A program made the position numbers and the translations under genes. Under the pieces are notes generated by a model, which saw only the letters and a program-made list of their open reading frames with translations, did no database searches and had not been told where the DNA came from. This document shows positions 55,297-64,000 of a stretch of 64,000 nt of DNA, one piece after another (the first letter of the stretch is position 1; every line of letters starts with the position of its first letter). This DNA is from Bradyrhizobium sp. Ai1a-2. GTDB taxonomy: Bacteria; Pseudomonadota; Alphaproteobacteria; Rhizobiales; Xanthobacteraceae. The DNA lies in assembly GCF_000426245.1 (NCBI RefSeq), contig NZ_AUEZ01000003.1:153989-217988 (forward strand), written 5' to 3'.

Positions 55297-55683
55297 TTTT
55301 ATGCTTTCCGTTTCACCGTGAGATCAACAATCGCACTGCCCTTCCACACGACAGATCAATGGCCGGGTTGTCTGCGTTCGCAGCACTACCAAATCCCAAC
55401 GCGAGAACTGACGCAAGCCATCTTCTGCCGACAGGCAACAACATGATGATTTCTCCCGCTCACGCTCTCGTGCAGGGCGACAAGGTCAATCTTGTCCGAA
55501 GCGTCCAACCAGTCGCCGCCGAACCGAGCAGGATGCGCGAGCAAGATGTAGCTGCAACGTATTTCCAACGAGGGCGCCGTCGCCACGTCGAGTTGGCATC
55601 TTTGGCGTTGAATGAATCAGGATCGTTAGAAGTCCCATTCATTCAAGGGCACCAAGCGACAAGCCCGAGTCGAATGCGCGCGG
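55297..55683. other. 387-bp gap without a recognised gene
   Basis: Short frames only; none with both a start signal and recognisable content. It borders the integrase pseudogene and may belong to the same decayed element. Confidence 0.4.
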
Positions 55684-56157
55684 TTGATCTCGGAGATCAG
55701 TGGCGGAAGCCATGTTGATCCTTCGAAGCTTACGCTGCCGCAATTTTTTGACCGCTGGCTAACGTCTCAAAGAGAACTCACGAGCGCTATAGCGACCTTC
55801 TCTGCAGGAACATCGCCCCCCAATCGGCGCCAAACTTCTTTCCAAGCACCAGCCCATCGAGATTAGCGAGGCCTACGGCACGTCGATCGAACGCTGCCGT
55901 CGGGTTGGCAAAGGCGGTTTATCGGCCCCCGCACAGTGCACCACATGTATGCCAGCCATATGTTGGCGGCCAAGATCCATCCAAAGGTCATCCAGGAACG
56001 CCTCGGCCACTCCTCGACAGCCATCACAATGGACATCTACAGCCACCTATTGCCAAACATGCAGGGAGAAGCCGCCGAAGCGGTTGACGGCGTCATGCGT
56101 GCAGCCATAAACAAGCGGCCGACGACGTTGGGTAGCAAAGCGGTAGCAGCGATCTAG
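55684..56157 (+). pseudogene. Tyrosine-integrase pseudogene
   Basis: Fragments in several frames line up with a phage integrase: FFDRWLTSQ; RYSDLLCRNIAP; IGAKLLSKHQPIEISEAYGTS; GKGGLS; then VHHMYASHMLAAKIHPKVIQERLGHSS with the Tyr motif MDIYSHLLP (from 55936). At least three frame changes occur. The join VHHM/ASHMLA looks like an internal deletion that removed the central catalytic part with the first Arg. The Tyr-bearing end is intact. It ends 46 bp before a tRNA-Ser gene. Confidence 0.78.
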
Positions 56158-56203
56158 ATTTGTTCTCTCTGCCGCGACGAAAAGCTAAACAATTTCAAGG
56201 TTA

Positions 56204-56293
56204 GGAAGGGTGGCCGAGTGGTTTAAGGCACCGGTCTTGAAAACCGGCGTGCCTGCAAGGGTACCGTGGGTTCGAATCCCACCCCTTCCGCCA
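56204..56293 (+). tRNA. tRNA-Ser (anticodon TGA)
   Basis: 90 nt including an encoded CCA. Acceptor stem GGAAGGG / CCCTTCC with G discriminator, D arm GCC...GGC, anticodon stem CCGGT / ACCGG around loop CTTGAAA, long variable arm typical of class II tRNAs, and T arm GTGGG-TTCGAAT-CCCAC. It follows an integrase remnant, and tRNA-Ser genes are frequent attachment sites. Confidence 0.97.
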
Positions 56294-56927
56294 AACATAT
56301 TGAAATCATTGAATTTTTTTCGTTATTGCGATTTGTGCTAGCCGGCATCGCAGCGGGCATACTGCGCGGGATCATCCGCCGCGCGTTGCCAGATCCGACC
56401 GAGAACAAGGCTGCAAGCTGACGCGGCCTCACGCTACTAAGCAGCGTTTGAATCGCTGGTTGATCGGCGATTTGCTCCCGTCGACGTCATGTGAGTGAGG
56501 ACCGCCGCACGGGGTGCCAGCCTGGTGCTTCGACTCGGCACGCTGCTTGCGATGGCATCGTCATGGGGATTTCAGCGCCCCAGCCTGAAACAGGGCGCCG
56601 CCGGGACAGCACATTTCAAGCCCGGCGGCGTATCTTTCTGGGACGACTGGAGCAGCATCCGCCTCGCCGCAAGCATCAGACGGAGCCAGCAGCGGATGGC
56701 ACGCAGGCGAAGATTTATCGTCAGCAACTGCATCAAGCGCATCGGTTGCCGACCTCTCAGTCAGGCCGACACGGTCACCGATGCCCGAGCGTGATTGACT
56801 GGCACGACGACTAAGTCATCCACACGACAGACAGAATCTCACTGGTTTGGTACAATTCTCGCGTGCGCGGAATTTCGGCGCGTATCGGCCGTTAGTCAGT
56901 TGTCGCCACTCAGCAGGGATCCATCCC
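56294..56927. other. 634-bp stretch without a recognised gene
   Basis: A T-rich run follows the tRNA (possible terminator ATTTTTTT near 56315). Two overlapping frames of about 100 codons exist around 56491-56814, but neither has a family resemblance nor codon pattern like neighbours. Probably degenerate element DNA. Confidence 0.4.
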
Positions 56928-57059
56928 GTGGAGTTGCCTGCACCGGCTTTGTTGGTCGTCGTCTTTTTTGTCGGCGCTGTGGTTGGCTACGCCGTGAGAG
57001 CATTCATGTCCGCGAGGCGCCGGACTCGAGCCCGCAAGAGGCGGCATGATTTCGAATGA
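56928..57059 (+). CDS. 43-aa single-pass membrane protein
   Basis: GTG start at 56928 with AGGGA about 9 nt upstream. Sequence: ELPAPALLVVVFFVGAVVGYA membrane helix, then a strongly basic tail (SARRRTRARKRRHD). N-out/C-in orientation predicted. Small Arg-tailed membrane proteins of this form occur in Bradyrhizobium; function unknown. Confidence 0.5.
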   Translation: MELPAPALLVVVFFVGAVVGYAVRAFMSARRRTRARKRRHDFE

Positions 57060-57192
57060 TTGCCGTCGGGCGCAAACACTGCGCTGCGAGGGTCACTTGT
57101 CAAGCGTTGGATCATCCGGCCAGTAGCCGGCGCGAGCCGCCAACGCCGGCACCATATCGCAACGGCGTTGGCCCGATGCCGCCCATAGCAGA

Positions 57193-60100
57193 TCAGCGGA
57201 TGCGAGGACGGAAGGTGAACCGGGCCGCTTCAGCGAAAGCTTCGGCGAAGCGCTCGCTCGCGGCGTCGCGATCCGCGAAGGCCGCATCTTCCCCCGGTAA
57301 CGCGGCCTCATAGTCCAAAGTGGTCTCGAACGAATTGCGGCCCGCGGCAGCTATGTAGACCGCTCGCAGCGCGGCGAGAACCGCGACCCGGGCCCCGCTG
57401 GCGACAAGATGCCCGTGCAATCGTGCTTGTGTGTCATCACGTTGTCCGTCAGGGAAAAGGCAGACAACGAGCGGGTGGAATTGGCCGTGCGGCGCGCTGC
57501 GGCGAGCCATCTCGGCGACCAGCCCCGCGGTTTCGGTTTTGAGCCCCACCTCGCAGGCAAGGGCGAACAGCAGGTAAGGATAGAGCGGGGACTTACCCGC
57601 GCTGCCCTGCTCGAGATCGGCGATACCGACCGGACCGCGCATCACCCGGATAAGGCGATAGGTATTGACCAGACGCTTCAATCCGCGCGGTGACTTGCCG
57701 GCGAGCTGCACCATGGAGGCCAGCACCCGTCGCTCCGGCTCCGATAGCGTGGCGCGACGCTGCGCCGCGCTCCGAAGAAGCGCAGGGTCGGACTTGATGT
57801 CAATTGCCGCAATCGAGCCGCCACTTTGCCGGTCCCGTTCCTTCGCGGCGCCTTGCTGCGCCGGGCCGGGGAACTCCTCGGGCTTGTCTATGCCGTCGAT
57901 AAATCGCCAGACCTCAGCCGGATTACCAATCGGACGCATCCAGATGGGCAACTGGAAGATCTTTTCCAGGTAATCCGCGACAGTGGCGCCGGCGCTTTGG
58001 ATGGGCTGGTCAGGTTCGGAAAGCTGGCCGCGATAGACCTGGCCTACGGCGCGATGCAACCACCGGGCATCGACCGCGACGACGACCACGAAGAGCTCGA
58101 AGGCGAGGAGAAGGTAGATAGCTTGGAGCACTTGCACAACGTGTTGCTCAGAGCAGCGGTCGAGGTCGTCGATATAAACGATAATGCGCCGTACGTCGGC
58201 GACGTGGGCGAGCTTCATCGCCGTACCTGCGGCCGGCTCGCCCGAGGCCGGCGTCGCTGCGCGCTTTTCGTTCATGATCTGTTGAAGGGTCTCGAAGCAC
58301 CGCCGAACTGTGGCGAGCAGGCCGAGCTTCTTGCGCACCTCGGCAAGCTCGGGCGAAAAGCTGATGAAGTAGCGCAGCAGACCTTCGCGCGACCGACCTT
58401 CCGCGGCGGCGCTGTAGGTCGCAGCGAACTCCGTTGCTTTCTTCTGCTCAGCGATCATGGCGTCGAGCTTCTCTCGCTGCGTCTTAACGGTCTCGGCCGC
58501 CTCTCGCCGCTTGCTGTTTAGCTCGGCTGCACGCTTCTCCTTGCGGGCGAGGAACTCGGCGGCGAGCTGCAAGATCGGTGCTGCACTGCGCAACACGGCT
58601 ACCGCTCCACCGATCAGCGGTCCGAGCACGGCGAGCGACGGAAGGAGGCTGACGACATAGGCCCAAATATCGAGCCAGCCGAGAGACCGCCACGCTCCCG
58701 CGGCGCCGATGGCGAGCAGGGCCGCGACCACGAGGATGCCCCAAGCGGTCCCGCGCCCGATGCTGCGGCGCAGGAGAACGAACAAGAGCGTGGCTTGGCT
58801 TGGCAGGTCGAACAGGCCCGATAAAATCGGCGCTAGCTTTTCCGGATCGCGCTCGCCCTTCGGCATCCCGACCGCTTGCAGCAGCTCGTCGAGCCGCTTC
58901 TTGTTCTCTTCGGCTTCCTTGGCCTCGCGTACCTTGTCCGGCTTCTTCTTGTCATCTTCGCTGAGCGGCTTCGGCGTCGCTTTGGCAATGAGCTCCCGGG
59001 CCAACTCGCCCGCCACCGTCGCCGCCACCGGCTCGTGTTCGAGGCGGGTGAGCTTGGCCTCGGCATCTTGCACCGCTGAGCGCTGCGACTCGATGGCGGC
59101 CGCTGCCTGCGGCGAAGCTTCCGCGTCCTTGCGCAGCCGCTTGGCAATTTCGGTGATCAGCCCAGTCCTGAGCTTTCCGTCCGACTCGCGGCCTTCAATG
59201 TTGTCGGCGAGTTGCTCGAACAGTTCGGCCGTGAGGGAGGCCCAAAGGTTCTCGGCATCGGCATAGCTCCAGGCATCGAAGTTGATCTGCACCACCTTGG
59301 ACGCAGCGGACTCTCTCTCCATCGCTGCGGTACGGCCTTCGATCTCCCGCCGGATCAGGCGCATGAGCGTGCTCTTACCCGAGCCCCACGCACCAAAAAC
59401 GCCGACTGCGACAGGCGGCGCGAGGTCGTCGAGCAACAGCAGGTCGGCCAGCGCGGCGGCATCGCGCCTGGTGCCGAGCAAGTCGACATCGGTGCGGTCG
59501 TTAGTGAAGGCATGGGTCTCGCCAGCGTGGCGGCGCGGCAGGGACACCTCGCGCATCTCGGCAACGATCGGGAGCCACGACTGCGGATCGTCGCTGAGCT
59601 CGGCATAGTACGGTACGTCGTTCTCGATCATCCTGGTCAAGGCGTCGCGCAAGTCGGCGAAGCTCGGCCGCGCCAGCCCGGCGGCATCGAAGGCAACGCG
59701 GCCAATCTCCTCAAGCAGGAGCGCGGAAAGGAAGTGGCGCACTCCGGCGTCGCGATACGATGCATTCGTCTTTCTACGCAGCAACGACGTGCGTAAGAGA
59801 ATGGCCACCAACTCTGGGCCGATGGCGACCCCGGTTGCGGTCGCCGCAATCAGCTGTTCGGAGGGAAACTCGAAGTGACCGAGCGGGGTGTCGCCCGCGC
59901 CGGCGACTGTGCGCAGGAGGTCGCGCATCTTAGGCAGGGTTGGCCTCCTGCCCTGCTGGCGTCGTCCGGTCTCCTCATGCAGCAGAGCATCGAAAACGTG
60001 TCGTGGCCGCAGAATCTTCTCCTCGCCGACCTGGGTTGCAGCGATCCGGAGCAGCTGCTCGAGGTTGGTCGAGAGATAAGGCTCCTGTGTTTCGGGCCAA

Positions 60101-60348
60101 GTGAAGGCGAGAAGATCGTCGAGCCGCGCGCCGCGATCACGCGCCGGACCCAACGGGTCGGGCGGAGGGGCAATGGCGTCCTCCAGAACTGTGCCGACAC
60201 CCTCCAAAGCTGGTTCGTCCGGCGCGGCCCGTTCCTGCCGGCTTCGGATATTCTCGGTCGTTGTATCGGTGCGCTCATTTTTATAGGCTGTCCCGCCCGG
60301 GCCATATTGCTTCAAAATACTCTCGGTGTATGCGACGGGATCGACCAT
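57193..60348 (-). CDS. KAP-family P-loop NTPase with N-terminal Clp-N-like domain
   Basis: 1051 aa, ATG 60348 with GGGAG 7 nt upstream. KAP domain: Walker A FGAWGSGKSTLMRL (about 316-324), Lys/Ala-rich insertion, two to three membrane helices inserted at about 530-590 (WGILVVAALLAIGAAGAW, LPSLAVLGPLIGGAVAVL), coiled coil, then Walker B IIVYIDDLDRCS (about 722-729) and sensor VVVVAVDARWL. The membrane insertion within the NTPase is the KAP hallmark. The first 250 residues carry two helical segments like ClpA/B N-domains (LLRIAATQVGEEKILRPRHVFDALLHEE; later VRHFLSALLLEE). KAP NTPases are linked to phage exclusion (PifA). The gene sits alone between phage remnants. Confidence 0.9.
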   Translation of the reverse strand: MVDPVAYTESILKQYGPGGTAYKNERTDTTTENIRSRQERAAPDEPALEGVGTVLEDAIAPPPDPLGPARDRGARLDDLLAFTWPETQEPYLSTNLEQLLRIAATQVGEEKILRPRHVFDALLHEETGRRQQGRRPTLPKMRDLLRTVAGAGDTPLGHFEFPSEQLIAATATGVAIGPELVAILLRTSLLRRKTNASYRDAGVRHFLSALLLEEIGRVAFDAAGLARPSFADLRDALTRMIENDVPYYAELSDDPQSWLPIVAEMREVSLPRRHAGETHAFTNDRTDVDLLGTRRDAAALADLLLLDDLAPPVAVGVFGAWGSGKSTLMRLIRREIEGRTAAMERESAASKVVQINFDAWSYADAENLWASLTAELFEQLADNIEGRESDGKLRTGLITEIAKRLRKDAEASPQAAAAIESQRSAVQDAEAKLTRLEHEPVAATVAGELARELIAKATPKPLSEDDKKKPDKVREAKEAEENKKRLDELLQAVGMPKGERDPEKLAPILSGLFDLPSQATLLFVLLRRSIGRGTAWGILVVAALLAIGAAGAWRSLGWLDIWAYVVSLLPSLAVLGPLIGGAVAVLRSAAPILQLAAEFLARKEKRAAELNSKRREAAETVKTQREKLDAMIAEQKKATEFAATYSAAAEGRSREGLLRYFISFSPELAEVRKKLGLLATVRRCFETLQQIMNEKRAATPASGEPAAGTAMKLAHVADVRRIIVYIDDLDRCSEQHVVQVLQAIYLLLAFELFVVVVAVDARWLHRAVGQVYRGQLSEPDQPIQSAGATVADYLEKIFQLPIWMRPIGNPAEVWRFIDGIDKPEEFPGPAQQGAAKERDRQSGGSIAAIDIKSDPALLRSAAQRRATLSEPERRVLASMVQLAGKSPRGLKRLVNTYRLIRVMRGPVGIADLEQGSAGKSPLYPYLLFALACEVGLKTETAGLVAEMARRSAPHGQFHPLVVCLFPDGQRDDTQARLHGHLVASGARVAVLAALRAVYIAAAGRNSFETTLDYEAALPGEDAAFADRDAASERFAEAFAEAARFTFRPRIR

Positions 60349-60688
60349 GTTCTCGCTCCCTGGACTGCTTTGCGGCCCTCTGCGCCTTGCAATCCCTTCT
60401 GGTGCCCTCGTGCTTCCAGACGGCTGCTGCGCGGCCTGCTCAGCTTGCCGGAGATGGAGTCCAATGCTGACGCGACCGTGGAGGAACCGCCTCGCCTGGC
60501 GATCTTAGGATACCTCGCCGAAACCGGGCGCACTCCGTCCTTGCTGGCCGGCTAAGATTAGCGCATCAGCGCCCGACGTGCATGTAACCTACCTCACAAC
60601 CGCGGCCTGGACCGGACGGTGCGGCGCCTAGCGAGGCATCGAGGATCGCGTGCCGGTTATCTGGCTTGGAGCGCCTAGCCACTATCGG
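60349..60688. other. 340-bp gap without a recognised gene
   Basis: Between the KAP gene start and the terminase remnant. Probably the KAP promoter plus decayed phage DNA; no supported frame. Confidence 0.4.
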
Positions 60689-61200
60689 TCACCATCGTGA
60701 GACAGCTGCCGCGGCCCCAAGCAAACTCCTGCGTCGTGCCTGCTGAAACTGAGCCCCCTGCTCCATCAGCCGGTCATAAGCGCCAATGCCAGGGCCGCCA
60801 ACGTCGATAGTGATCTTGGCCGGCTTGTCCTTGCGGACAATCTGAGCAACCCGACCCGCAACCTCCATCGTATCAAGGCCGCGGCGACGCTCGGCCTTGA
60901 CGATGCGGTGACCGCGACGCCACGCGATCGCCGTGGAGTCTGCGCCTTTGCCTGCGGGGTCGACACCAACGATGAGCGGACCATGGGGATCGATCTCTTC
61001 CTTGCGCGCCCGCATCACAAGATCGGTTGTGATGTAACTCTCGAAATTCGAGGCCATGAAAAGCCTCATCGGGCGTCAGCGGATATTCTCGTCTAAACAA
61101 AATCCTCGCTGCGAAGCTCAGCCATCTTACGACAGCGCCGGTAGATTTGCTCGGGCTCCAGACCGCGCAGCTCTTCAAGTTTTCTTTCCTCAGCCGTCAT
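60689..61200 (-). pseudogene. Phage terminase large-subunit remnant
   Basis: On the minus strand three frames give successive parts of a terminase: MTAEERKLEELRGLEPEQIY ... RCRKMAELR (from 61200, ending in a TAG), FRREYPLTPDEAF (next frame), then ASNFESYITTDLVMRARKEE and the nuclease strand LIVGVDPAGKGADSTAIAWRRG with ITIDVGGPGIGAYDRLMEQG. The last matches the RNase-H-like nuclease domain of TerL (first catalytic Asp in VGVDPA). ATPase domain and C-terminus are missing and two frameshifts are present. Confidence 0.75.
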
Positions 61201-61221
61201 AATAAATTCATCTGGCGCCCG

Positions 61222-62187
61222 TCAGCGCAGGTCGGCTCGAAGCTCGCGTACGCCTCGCCCCAGGCGCTCGCGCAAGAGCGTCCGTAACGTCGCTCCATCG
61301 ACGTAACCGACCTCGGCCGCGATGGCGTCGAGGTCGAGACCGCTGCCATGGAGAAGAGATTGCGCGCGCTCGACCCGGAGGTCCTGGAAGTAGGAAAGCG
61401 GCGACTTGCCGAGCACCGCTTCACAGCGACGTTGCAATGTCCGCGCACTCGTCGCCAGCGCACTGGCCGCGTCCTGCAGCGAGAACCCTGTCTTGAGATG
61501 GTCTCGCGCCCATTTTTCGAAACGCAGAATGAGAGGATCCGCCTGCGCCAAATGATTGGGGATGATGTAGGGCGCTTGCGAGGAGCGGATGTCAGCGAGC
61601 AGATAGCGGGAGACGACGGTTGCCAATTCCGGGCTGGCCTTGCGGATCAGCCAGAGGGCGAGATCGAGATGCCCCATCGCGGCGCCTGCCGTAACACCGG
61701 CGTCTGACGGCACCAGCATGCGGGACTCGTCGAGCAGGACCTTCGGGTAGCGTTGTCGAAACAGCGGGGCGAGCCACCACGTCGTCGTCGCCTCCCGATG
61801 ATCGAGCAGTCCGGTGTCTGCCAGCAGGAACGTCCCGATGCAGGACGCGGCGATCTGCACGCCTTCGGCGTGCCATCTCAGCAGTTGCGCCTTGGCCTTC
61901 CTTACATCCGGCCGCTCGAGTGCTGGGACCAGTTGCTCCGGCGTCCCGGTGTTCAGTGCCGGCACGATCACCCAGTCCAGCTTCAAGTCTGGTGTTATGA
62001 CCTGCACGGGCACTGCCAGTCCGTGGCCGGTCCGGACCTTCTTCCGCACGCCGACGACCGACACCTCGAAACGAGGCGCCCCGCCCGTTTGTCCGGCTGA
62101 GAATTTGTTCGCAAGCCCGAAGGCGTCGAGAAGCACGGTCAGCCCCGTGTCGAACAATCCCTCAAGCGCGAGCACGGCGATACGCAT
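61222..62187 (-). CDS. GlxA-type transcription regulator (DJ-1/PfpI plus AraC HTH)
   Basis: 321 aa. N-terminal DJ-1/PfpI-like domain (about 1-190) with VIVPALNTGTPEQLVPAL and the nucleophile-elbow region GVQIAASCIGTFLLADTGLLD (Cys present). C-terminal AraC double HTH (about 215-321): FSLQDAASALATSARTLQRRCEAVLGKSPLSYFQDLRVERA and LDAIAAEVGYVDGATLRTLLRERLG. Start ATG 62187. It diverges from a 97-aa gene 105 bp away, its likely target. Confidence 0.92.
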   Translation of the reverse strand: MRIAVLALEGLFDTGLTVLLDAFGLANKFSAGQTGGAPRFEVSVVGVRKKVRTGHGLAVPVQVITPDLKLDWVIVPALNTGTPEQLVPALERPDVRKAKAQLLRWHAEGVQIAASCIGTFLLADTGLLDHREATTTWWLAPLFRQRYPKVLLDESRMLVPSDAGVTAGAAMGHLDLALWLIRKASPELATVVSRYLLADIRSSQAPYIIPNHLAQADPLILRFEKWARDHLKTGFSLQDAASALATSARTLQRRCEAVLGKSPLSYFQDLRVERAQSLLHGSGLDLDAIAAEVGYVDGATLRTLLRERLGRGVRELRADLR

Positions 62188-62292
62188 GGCGTAAATGACC
62201 TCAAAGTTGGCATTTACGACGATACCGCCTTTCGGGTTCGGTCGCTAGATACGGCCTCGTCAGACATCACAGCTCAAACGAGGAGTTTACTC

Positions 62293-62586
62293 ATGAAGGT
62301 GCTCGCGATTGGATCGATCGTTAAGCCGGTCTCGCCGGAACAGCGGCAGCAGATCATGCCAAAGGAAGTGCCCGACACCCTCAAGCTCTATCTCGACGGC
62401 GCGATAGAGCAGTTCTGGTTCCGCCAGGACAAGCCCGGGGTGGTCTTTCTGATGAATGTCGAGTCGATCGAACAGGCCAAGTCCAAGGTGGAGGCTCTAC
62501 CGCTCGTCACTGAGGGCTTCGCGCAGTACGACTTCCAGCAAGTCGGCCCGCTCGCACCGCTGGGCCTCCTGATCCAGGGCAAGTAA
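62293..62586 (+). CDS. Small ferredoxin-like-fold protein (muconolactone-isomerase/YciI style)
   Basis: 97 aa, ATG 62293 with GAGGAG upstream. Pattern KVLAIGSIVKP - helix - KLYLDGAIEQFWFRQDKPGVVFLMNVES - helix (AKSKVEALP) - FAQYDFQQVGPLAPLGLLI fits a dimeric alpha/beta-barrel of the muconolactone isomerase/YciI type. No catalytic assignment. Diverges from the GlxA-type regulator, a frequent pairing of regulator and controlled small enzyme. Confidence 0.8.
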   Translation: MKVLAIGSIVKPVSPEQRQQIMPKEVPDTLKLYLDGAIEQFWFRQDKPGVVFLMNVESIEQAKSKVEALPLVTEGFAQYDFQQVGPLAPLGLLIQGK

Positions 62587-62803
62587 GCGCTGGAGGCGCC
62601 GTCGATACGACCGCAGCCCGGTCCTCATCGGCGGCGCCACGGGCGCCATGAAAATCACGCTTGCTTCCGGCCGCTCCGCGGTTGCCCCGATCGTCCCGTG
62701 CCCCAAGGGACGATATCCAACACGAAAAAGAGATTGGGAACCCGAGGAAGCTTCATGATAGATTTATGACAGTACGGTTGACCTACCCATCTACCATCTG
62801 GAA

Positions 62804-63025
62804 ATGCTTCTTTTGCCTCAGAGTTGGACCGCCCGGAATGAGGCAAGAGAGCTTCGTCGACTGGAGGGAATAGCGCGGGAACAGGCTGCACTGTGCCTTG
62901 CCGATGAGCCGCGCAGCGGCATGCTCGAAATCGCCGACAACTACGCAAAAGCCGCGGCAATTTCCCAGACATCTCCGCCGCCTCTCGTGGGCGTGTTCGC
63001 CTGGTGGAGGTTGATATGCGGGTAG
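62804..63025 (+). CDS. Possible small helical protein
   Basis: 73 aa from ATG 62804. The middle, ELRRLEGIAREQAALCLADEP followed by MLEIADNYAKAAA, matches the common short rhizobial protein pattern also seen at 35972-36196. Start context weak (TGGAA only 4 nt away) and the C-terminus is odd (GVFAWWRLICG), so it may be a truncated copy. Confidence 0.4.
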   Translation: MLLLPQSWTARNEARELRRLEGIAREQAALCLADEPRSGMLEIADNYAKAAAISQTSPPPLVGVFAWWRLICG

Positions 63026-63032
63026 ACCGAGA

Positions 63033-63587
63033 TCAGAGGCAGATACTCAGAATTTTCAGACGACAGGTCTCCTCAGCGTGAGATTTCCGCTTGGCGACGG
63101 TTGCCTGCTTTGAGCTCTTCGTTGCGGTCTTTGTTGCGGTCTTCGTTGCCTTGGGACGTTCATAGTCGCCGGCAATCACCATTGCCCAATAGGTGCGCCC
63201 GGTCGAACTCTTGACGCTGGCGACGCCGACACGCGAGGCGTTGTGCAGCAGGAGATTTCGTCGGTGTCCTGATGAATTGATCCACTGGTCGAGCGTCTTT
63301 GGGAAGCTGTCATAGCCGTACGCGATGTTCTCTGCCGCCCGGCCCGCACCCGCTGGGCTGATGCGCGAGTTGAATGGGCCGAGGACGTCGTGATCGAGTC
63401 GGTCCTTTGCCGCCATCGCTACGGCCTGCTCGTGCGCAATTCGCGTGAGCGTCGCATCCAGCACCACTCGTCCCTCCCCGTGCTGGGTGCGATAGCCGGA
63501 GATCATGGTCGCGGGAGATTCCGCTTGCGCAAGCGCCGGGTAACAGCAGGCCGCAAGCCAGAGGCAGAGTGAAAGGAGGGATTTCAT
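63033..63587 (-). CDS. Secreted CAP-domain (SCP/PR1-like) protein
   Basis: 184 aa from ATG 63587. Signal peptide MKSLLSLCLWLAACCYPALAQA. CAP domain: MISGYRTQHGEGRVVLDATL, RIAHEQAVAMAAKDRLDHDVLG (His), GAGRAAENIAYGYDSF and WINSSGHRRNLLLHNASRVGVA. Ends with a basic tail with KTATKTATKSSK repeats. Extracellular; function of bacterial CAP proteins is mostly unknown. An open frame upstream of the signal peptide is not needed. Confidence 0.9.
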   Translation of the reverse strand: MKSLLSLCLWLAACCYPALAQAESPATMISGYRTQHGEGRVVLDATLTRIAHEQAVAMAAKDRLDHDVLGPFNSRISPAGAGRAAENIAYGYDSFPKTLDQWINSSGHRRNLLLHNASRVGVASVKSSTGRTYWAMVIAGDYERPKATKTATKTATKSSKQATVAKRKSHAEETCRLKILSICL

Positions 63588-63818
63588 CCAAGTTCCCAAA
63601 TCGGTTTTCCAGGGCAGCAAAGAAACCAGAAAAGCCCGTAAGCCATTGATTTTGTTATTCCAGACTGTGCTGTACCCCAACTCGATTTTGGGAACGCGGT
63701 GTCGATACGCGCTAACCGGGGCGCCGGCAAGGCGCATCCAAACGCGGATTAAGAAAAATGGAACTGTATTTTGCTCAATTGTGTTGGGTTGCATTCACCA
63801 CTGCGGGAGGCCACTAGA

Positions 63819-63962
63819 ATGACGGATGAGCAGCTAGCTCTTCAGGCCGTTCGTGATGCCCAAGGCATACTTGAAGAATATTTGCAGCCGCGACCGCGCA
63901 ATAACGAGTCGCCCGTGAAGAAGTCTGATTTCAGCTTGGGACGAGCTGAAATCGGAGGATGA
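63819..63962 (+). CDS. 47-aa hydrophilic protein
   Basis: ATG 63819 with GGGAGG 8 nt upstream. MTDEQLALQAVRDAQGILEEY helix, then a polar Pro/Asn/Lys tail. Complete in the window. Unknown function; the RBS and helix make it credible. Confidence 0.5.
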   Translation: MTDEQLALQAVRDAQGILEEYLQPRPRNNESPVKKSDFSLGRAEIGG

Positions 63963-64000
63963 GCCTGACCAGGATTTGGTGCAACAAAAGCTCCAGCCAG

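Noticed and set aside
56337..56421. Possible 28-aa hydrophobic peptide (LAGIAAGILRGIIRRALPD) after the tRNA
   Set aside because: No ribosome-binding site and no independent support.
56491..56814. Two overlapping frames of about 100 codons downstream of tRNA-Ser
   Set aside because: Low-information Arg/Gln-rich products without motif; likely degenerate DNA.

Overview
The window looks like chromosomal DNA of a Bradyrhizobium-type alphaproteobacterium. Evidence: the ntrC-ntrY-ntrX-hfq-hflX order, the tatD-metG-holB-tmk-dacA-rlpA order, high GC, several intergenic palindromes that I recognise as typical of Bradyrhizobium/Rhodopseudomonas, FixK-type TTGA-N6-TCAA boxes and a CtrA-type TTAA-N7-TTAA site. 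The genus is an inference from gene order and recognised protein style; no search was run.

Layout. 1-10.2 kb is core: the 3' part of ntrC, ntrY, ntrX, hfq, hflX, a DUF2272/SH3 protein, mazG, queC and a 59-aa conserved-looking small gene. 10.3-16.4 kb is accessory: a repeat-containing helical protein faces a tightly overlapping three-gene operon (PD-(D/E)XK/DUF559-like protein, winged-helix protein, 1054-aa protein with two different P-loop ATPase modules). An intergenic palindromic element closes this block. The operon is the best candidate here for an undescribed, probably defence-type, system.

16.4-19.3 kb holds a cobalt-type nitrile hydratase operon, a divergent crotonase and a small secreted protein. 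19.4-28.1 kb holds an RbbA-like exporter operon diverging from a P3A proton ATPase and a universal stress protein. Three FixK/FNR-like boxes sit in front of these transcription units and suggest an oxygen-limitation regulon. 28-38.7 kb is a patchwork: a Tat-exported aminotransferase with a possible CTG start, an intracellular subtilase followed by a small I9-like putative inhibitor, an autotransporter GDSL esterase, a PRC-barrel protein, small secreted proteins, a single-domain response regulator and a catalase-family protein.

39.2-43.9 kb is a TRAP uptake operon (DctP, fused DctQM) with an acyl-CoA synthetase, so it probably imports and activates an organic acid. 44.1-52 kb is core: metallo-hydrolase, TatD, MetG with a histone-H1-like N-terminal extension, HolB, Tmk, D,D-carboxypeptidase and RlpA.

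52-64 kb is a decayed mobile/accessory zone. It contains two tiny membrane proteins, a Tat-exported aspartoacylase-family enzyme, an IS630 remnant, DUF992 and glycine-zipper proteins, a tyrosine-integrase pseudogene next to tRNA-Ser(TGA), a large KAP NTPase, a terminase pseudogene, a GlxA-type regulator with a divergent small enzyme-like gene, and a CAP-domain protein. The KAP gene between phage remnants is a second defence-like candidate. Long antisense ORFs over real genes were ignored.
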